Assembly: GCA_002719775.1 (NCBI GenBank)
Contig: PBEP01000002.1
Location: forward strand, 83,147 to 123,776
Direction of reading: 5' to 3'
Source of the DNA: Chloroflexota bacterium
Lineage (GTDB): Bacteria > Chloroflexota > Dehalococcoidia > Lucifugimonadales > Australimonadaceae
DNA: 40,630 bases
Positions 39,212 to 40,630 of the stretch are shown piece by piece. The notes under the pieces are model-generated. The model did not search any database, was not told the DNA's origin, and was given only the letters and a program-made list of their open reading frames with translations. The position numbers were made by a program, and so were the translations under genes. Position 1 is the stretch's first letter; every line of letters starts with the position of its first letter.

Positions 39212-39242
39212 GGTGGGCCGCCCAAAATTTGAGCGGCCCACC
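39212..39242. other. Intercistronic GC-rich hairpin between TAXI receptor and TRAP permease
   Basis: GGTGGGCCGC-11 nt-GCGGCCCACC, perfect 10-bp stem without a T-tract. Confidence 0.6.
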
Positions 39243-39267
39243 ACCAATTTCCATTTTCTCTAGCTAA

Positions 39268-40515
39268 TTAAGGTAGTGCAGCAATGAAAGCTTCACGGTC
39301 GAAGTTAGCCTCCCACTCACGAATACCCTCAATACCATACGTTACACCCATTTCATCATATGCCCTGCGAATACCAGGGTGGAAAGATGATTGTGGGTTC
39401 CATGTGTGAGCAAATCGCTCTTTCCAGGTCTGAGAAATGAATGGGAAGTAGTCATCAGAAAGATCAATGTTTTCAACAATTGATCGACCAATGTGGTAAA
39501 TCGCATTCTCGTCAGAGTCTGGGCCGGTCTGGAAGTTCACTGTAATAGAACCAGTGCACCACTCTTCATCGGCACGGACCATGTCATAGTCAACCTTAGC
39601 AGCTCTGCTCATGTCTCCCTTGTAAAGTTTCACCTCTGGGAGTAGACCATTCTCAACCCATGCTGGGTTGTTGGCCTGAGCCTTCTTGATTACATCCAAG
39701 TCAGAATCAACTTGGAAAAGAGAACCAGTGAGCTGTGCAATCTGGTTGTAAGCCGATGTGGCAGAAGACAGAGGGTGACCAGCGAAAATAATACCCGAAC
39801 CAGCGACGTCAACGTCACGGTCAGCTAGGTAGTCTTGACCAGGCTTAGCACCACCAATGATCTCATCAAACTTACCTCGGATTCCTGCGGCCTCAGCTAG
39901 AAGAACAGCAACCGGGTAAACAGTGTTACCAGGTGAACCCATGTACACTTTCTTACCCTCAAAGTCATGAATAGACTTAATTTCTGGGTCAAGCGTGTAC
40001 CAGTTCATGCATGCTGCAGGAAATGACATCCAAAGGTTCATTGGGCGGGGGTCAATCTCAAGACCTCCAGTGAAGTTCATGTTCGCCTCAACAGCTTCCT
40101 TAGGTGAAAGACCTAACTTAGCAGCTGTATCCCATAATGGAACGTGGTCTTCATTCAAACGGAAGATCATTCCAGGCTTGTCTACACCATTTGCAGTGTA
40201 CTCAGATCGGTTTCTGAGAACGAAGTCCATGGTCTCCTGTTCAGTAGCATCCTGTGGGGTGAAGCTAATCTTCCCACCAGTTCCTACGTCAACCATCTCG
40301 CGCCAACCTTCAATAAAAGGAGCATAGGAGGACTGTCCCGCCAAGACACGGAAGGAAGCACTCGGAATCGCATCGGATGGTTCTGGTTCTGGCTCTGCAG
40401 CTGCAGCTGGTGCTGGAGCAGCAGGTTGCGGAGTTGGCGTTGGGTCGCTACCACATGCAGCAACTACCATCGCCATCAAAGCAACCAAAGCGAGCAATAA
40501 AATTGGTCGTATCAT
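39268..40515 (-). CDS. TAXI-family TRAP solute-binding lipoprotein
   Basis: Signal + lipobox MAMVVAACGSD, Pro/Ala-rich linker, KKVYMGSPGNTVYPVAVLLAEAAGI, ADRDVDVAGSGIIFAGHPLSSA. Start at MIRPILL. Confidence 0.88.
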   Translation of the reverse strand: MIRPILLLALVALMAMVVAACGSDPTPTPQPAAPAPAAAAEPEPEPSDAIPSASFRVLAGQSSYAPFIEGWREMVDVGTGGKISFTPQDATEQETMDFVLRNRSEYTANGVDKPGMIFRLNEDHVPLWDTAAKLGLSPKEAVEANMNFTGGLEIDPRPMNLWMSFPAACMNWYTLDPEIKSIHDFEGKKVYMGSPGNTVYPVAVLLAEAAGIRGKFDEIIGGAKPGQDYLADRDVDVAGSGIIFAGHPLSSATSAYNQIAQLTGSLFQVDSDLDVIKKAQANNPAWVENGLLPEVKLYKGDMSRAAKVDYDMVRADEEWCTGSITVNFQTGPDSDENAIYHIGRSIVENIDLSDDYFPFISQTWKERFAHTWNPQSSFHPGIRRAYDEMGVTYGIEGIREWEANFDREAFIAALP

Positions 40516-40580
40516 GGCTATGAAGCCTCCCACTTCTAATTTCGATATAGCAAGCCTCTACGAGGTCTGCAGTCCGGGGC

Positions 40581-40608
40581 ATTGTAGCTTTCATATGAGT
40601 ATTGTCAA
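40581..40608 (-). promoter_or_regulatory. Sigma70-type promoter for TAXI-TRAP operon
   Basis: Minus strand TTGACA-N16-TACAAT. Confidence 0.7.
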
Positions 40609-40630
40609 TCATTAATAAAGCAAATATTTG

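Noticed and set aside
1-40630. Genome-wide reassignment of TGA to a sense codon
   Set aside because: TGA terminates cca, msrB, hflK, the GatC-like gene, the MFS gene and the DnaJ-like gene at sensible positions, so only the three internal sites look recoded.
1-40630. CRISPR arrays, prophage, transposases or defence islands
   Set aside because: No regularly spaced repeats, integrases, transposases or defence-associated domains were found.

Overview
Dense 40.6 kb bacterial chromosomal window. Gene content and style suggest a marine Chloroflexota/SAR202-like lineage, but this is inference only. Housekeeping part (about 1-18 kb): rnc, cca, ogg-like glycosylase, dinG, ispE, ksgA, large bacterial SRP RNA, galU, lepA, ggt and hflKC. 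Accessory/catabolic part (about 18-40.6 kb): several alpha/beta hydrolases, SDR, cupins, an enolase-superfamily protein, an M20-like protein, two Rieske oxygenase alpha subunits, an amidase with a small GatC/AtzG-like subunit, and a TAXI-TRAP transporter. Main finding: three genes are each interrupted by a single in-frame TGA, which the ORF track shows as truncated ORFs. (1) A DsbA/Rv2466c-like thioredoxin-fold oxidoreductase (693-1325, -) has TGA at the redox-active Cys position (DFG-U-PFVW). (2) A membrane-anchored thioredoxin-like protein (24498-24986, -) has TGA at the first position of a U-I-I-C redox motif. (3) An alpha/beta hydrolase (19128-20057, -) has TGA between the GxSxG nucleophile and the catalytic His, three residues after the position of the usual acid residue. 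In each case the frame is open on both sides, a hairpin with a GUU-containing loop lies about 15-40 nt downstream of the UGA (bacterial SECIS-like), and TGA is used as an ordinary stop by other genes in the window (cca, msrB, hflK, gatC-like). Selenocysteine recoding is the best explanation. A selenocysteine alpha/beta hydrolase would be unusual and possibly undescribed. No selA/B/C/D gene is visible in the window.
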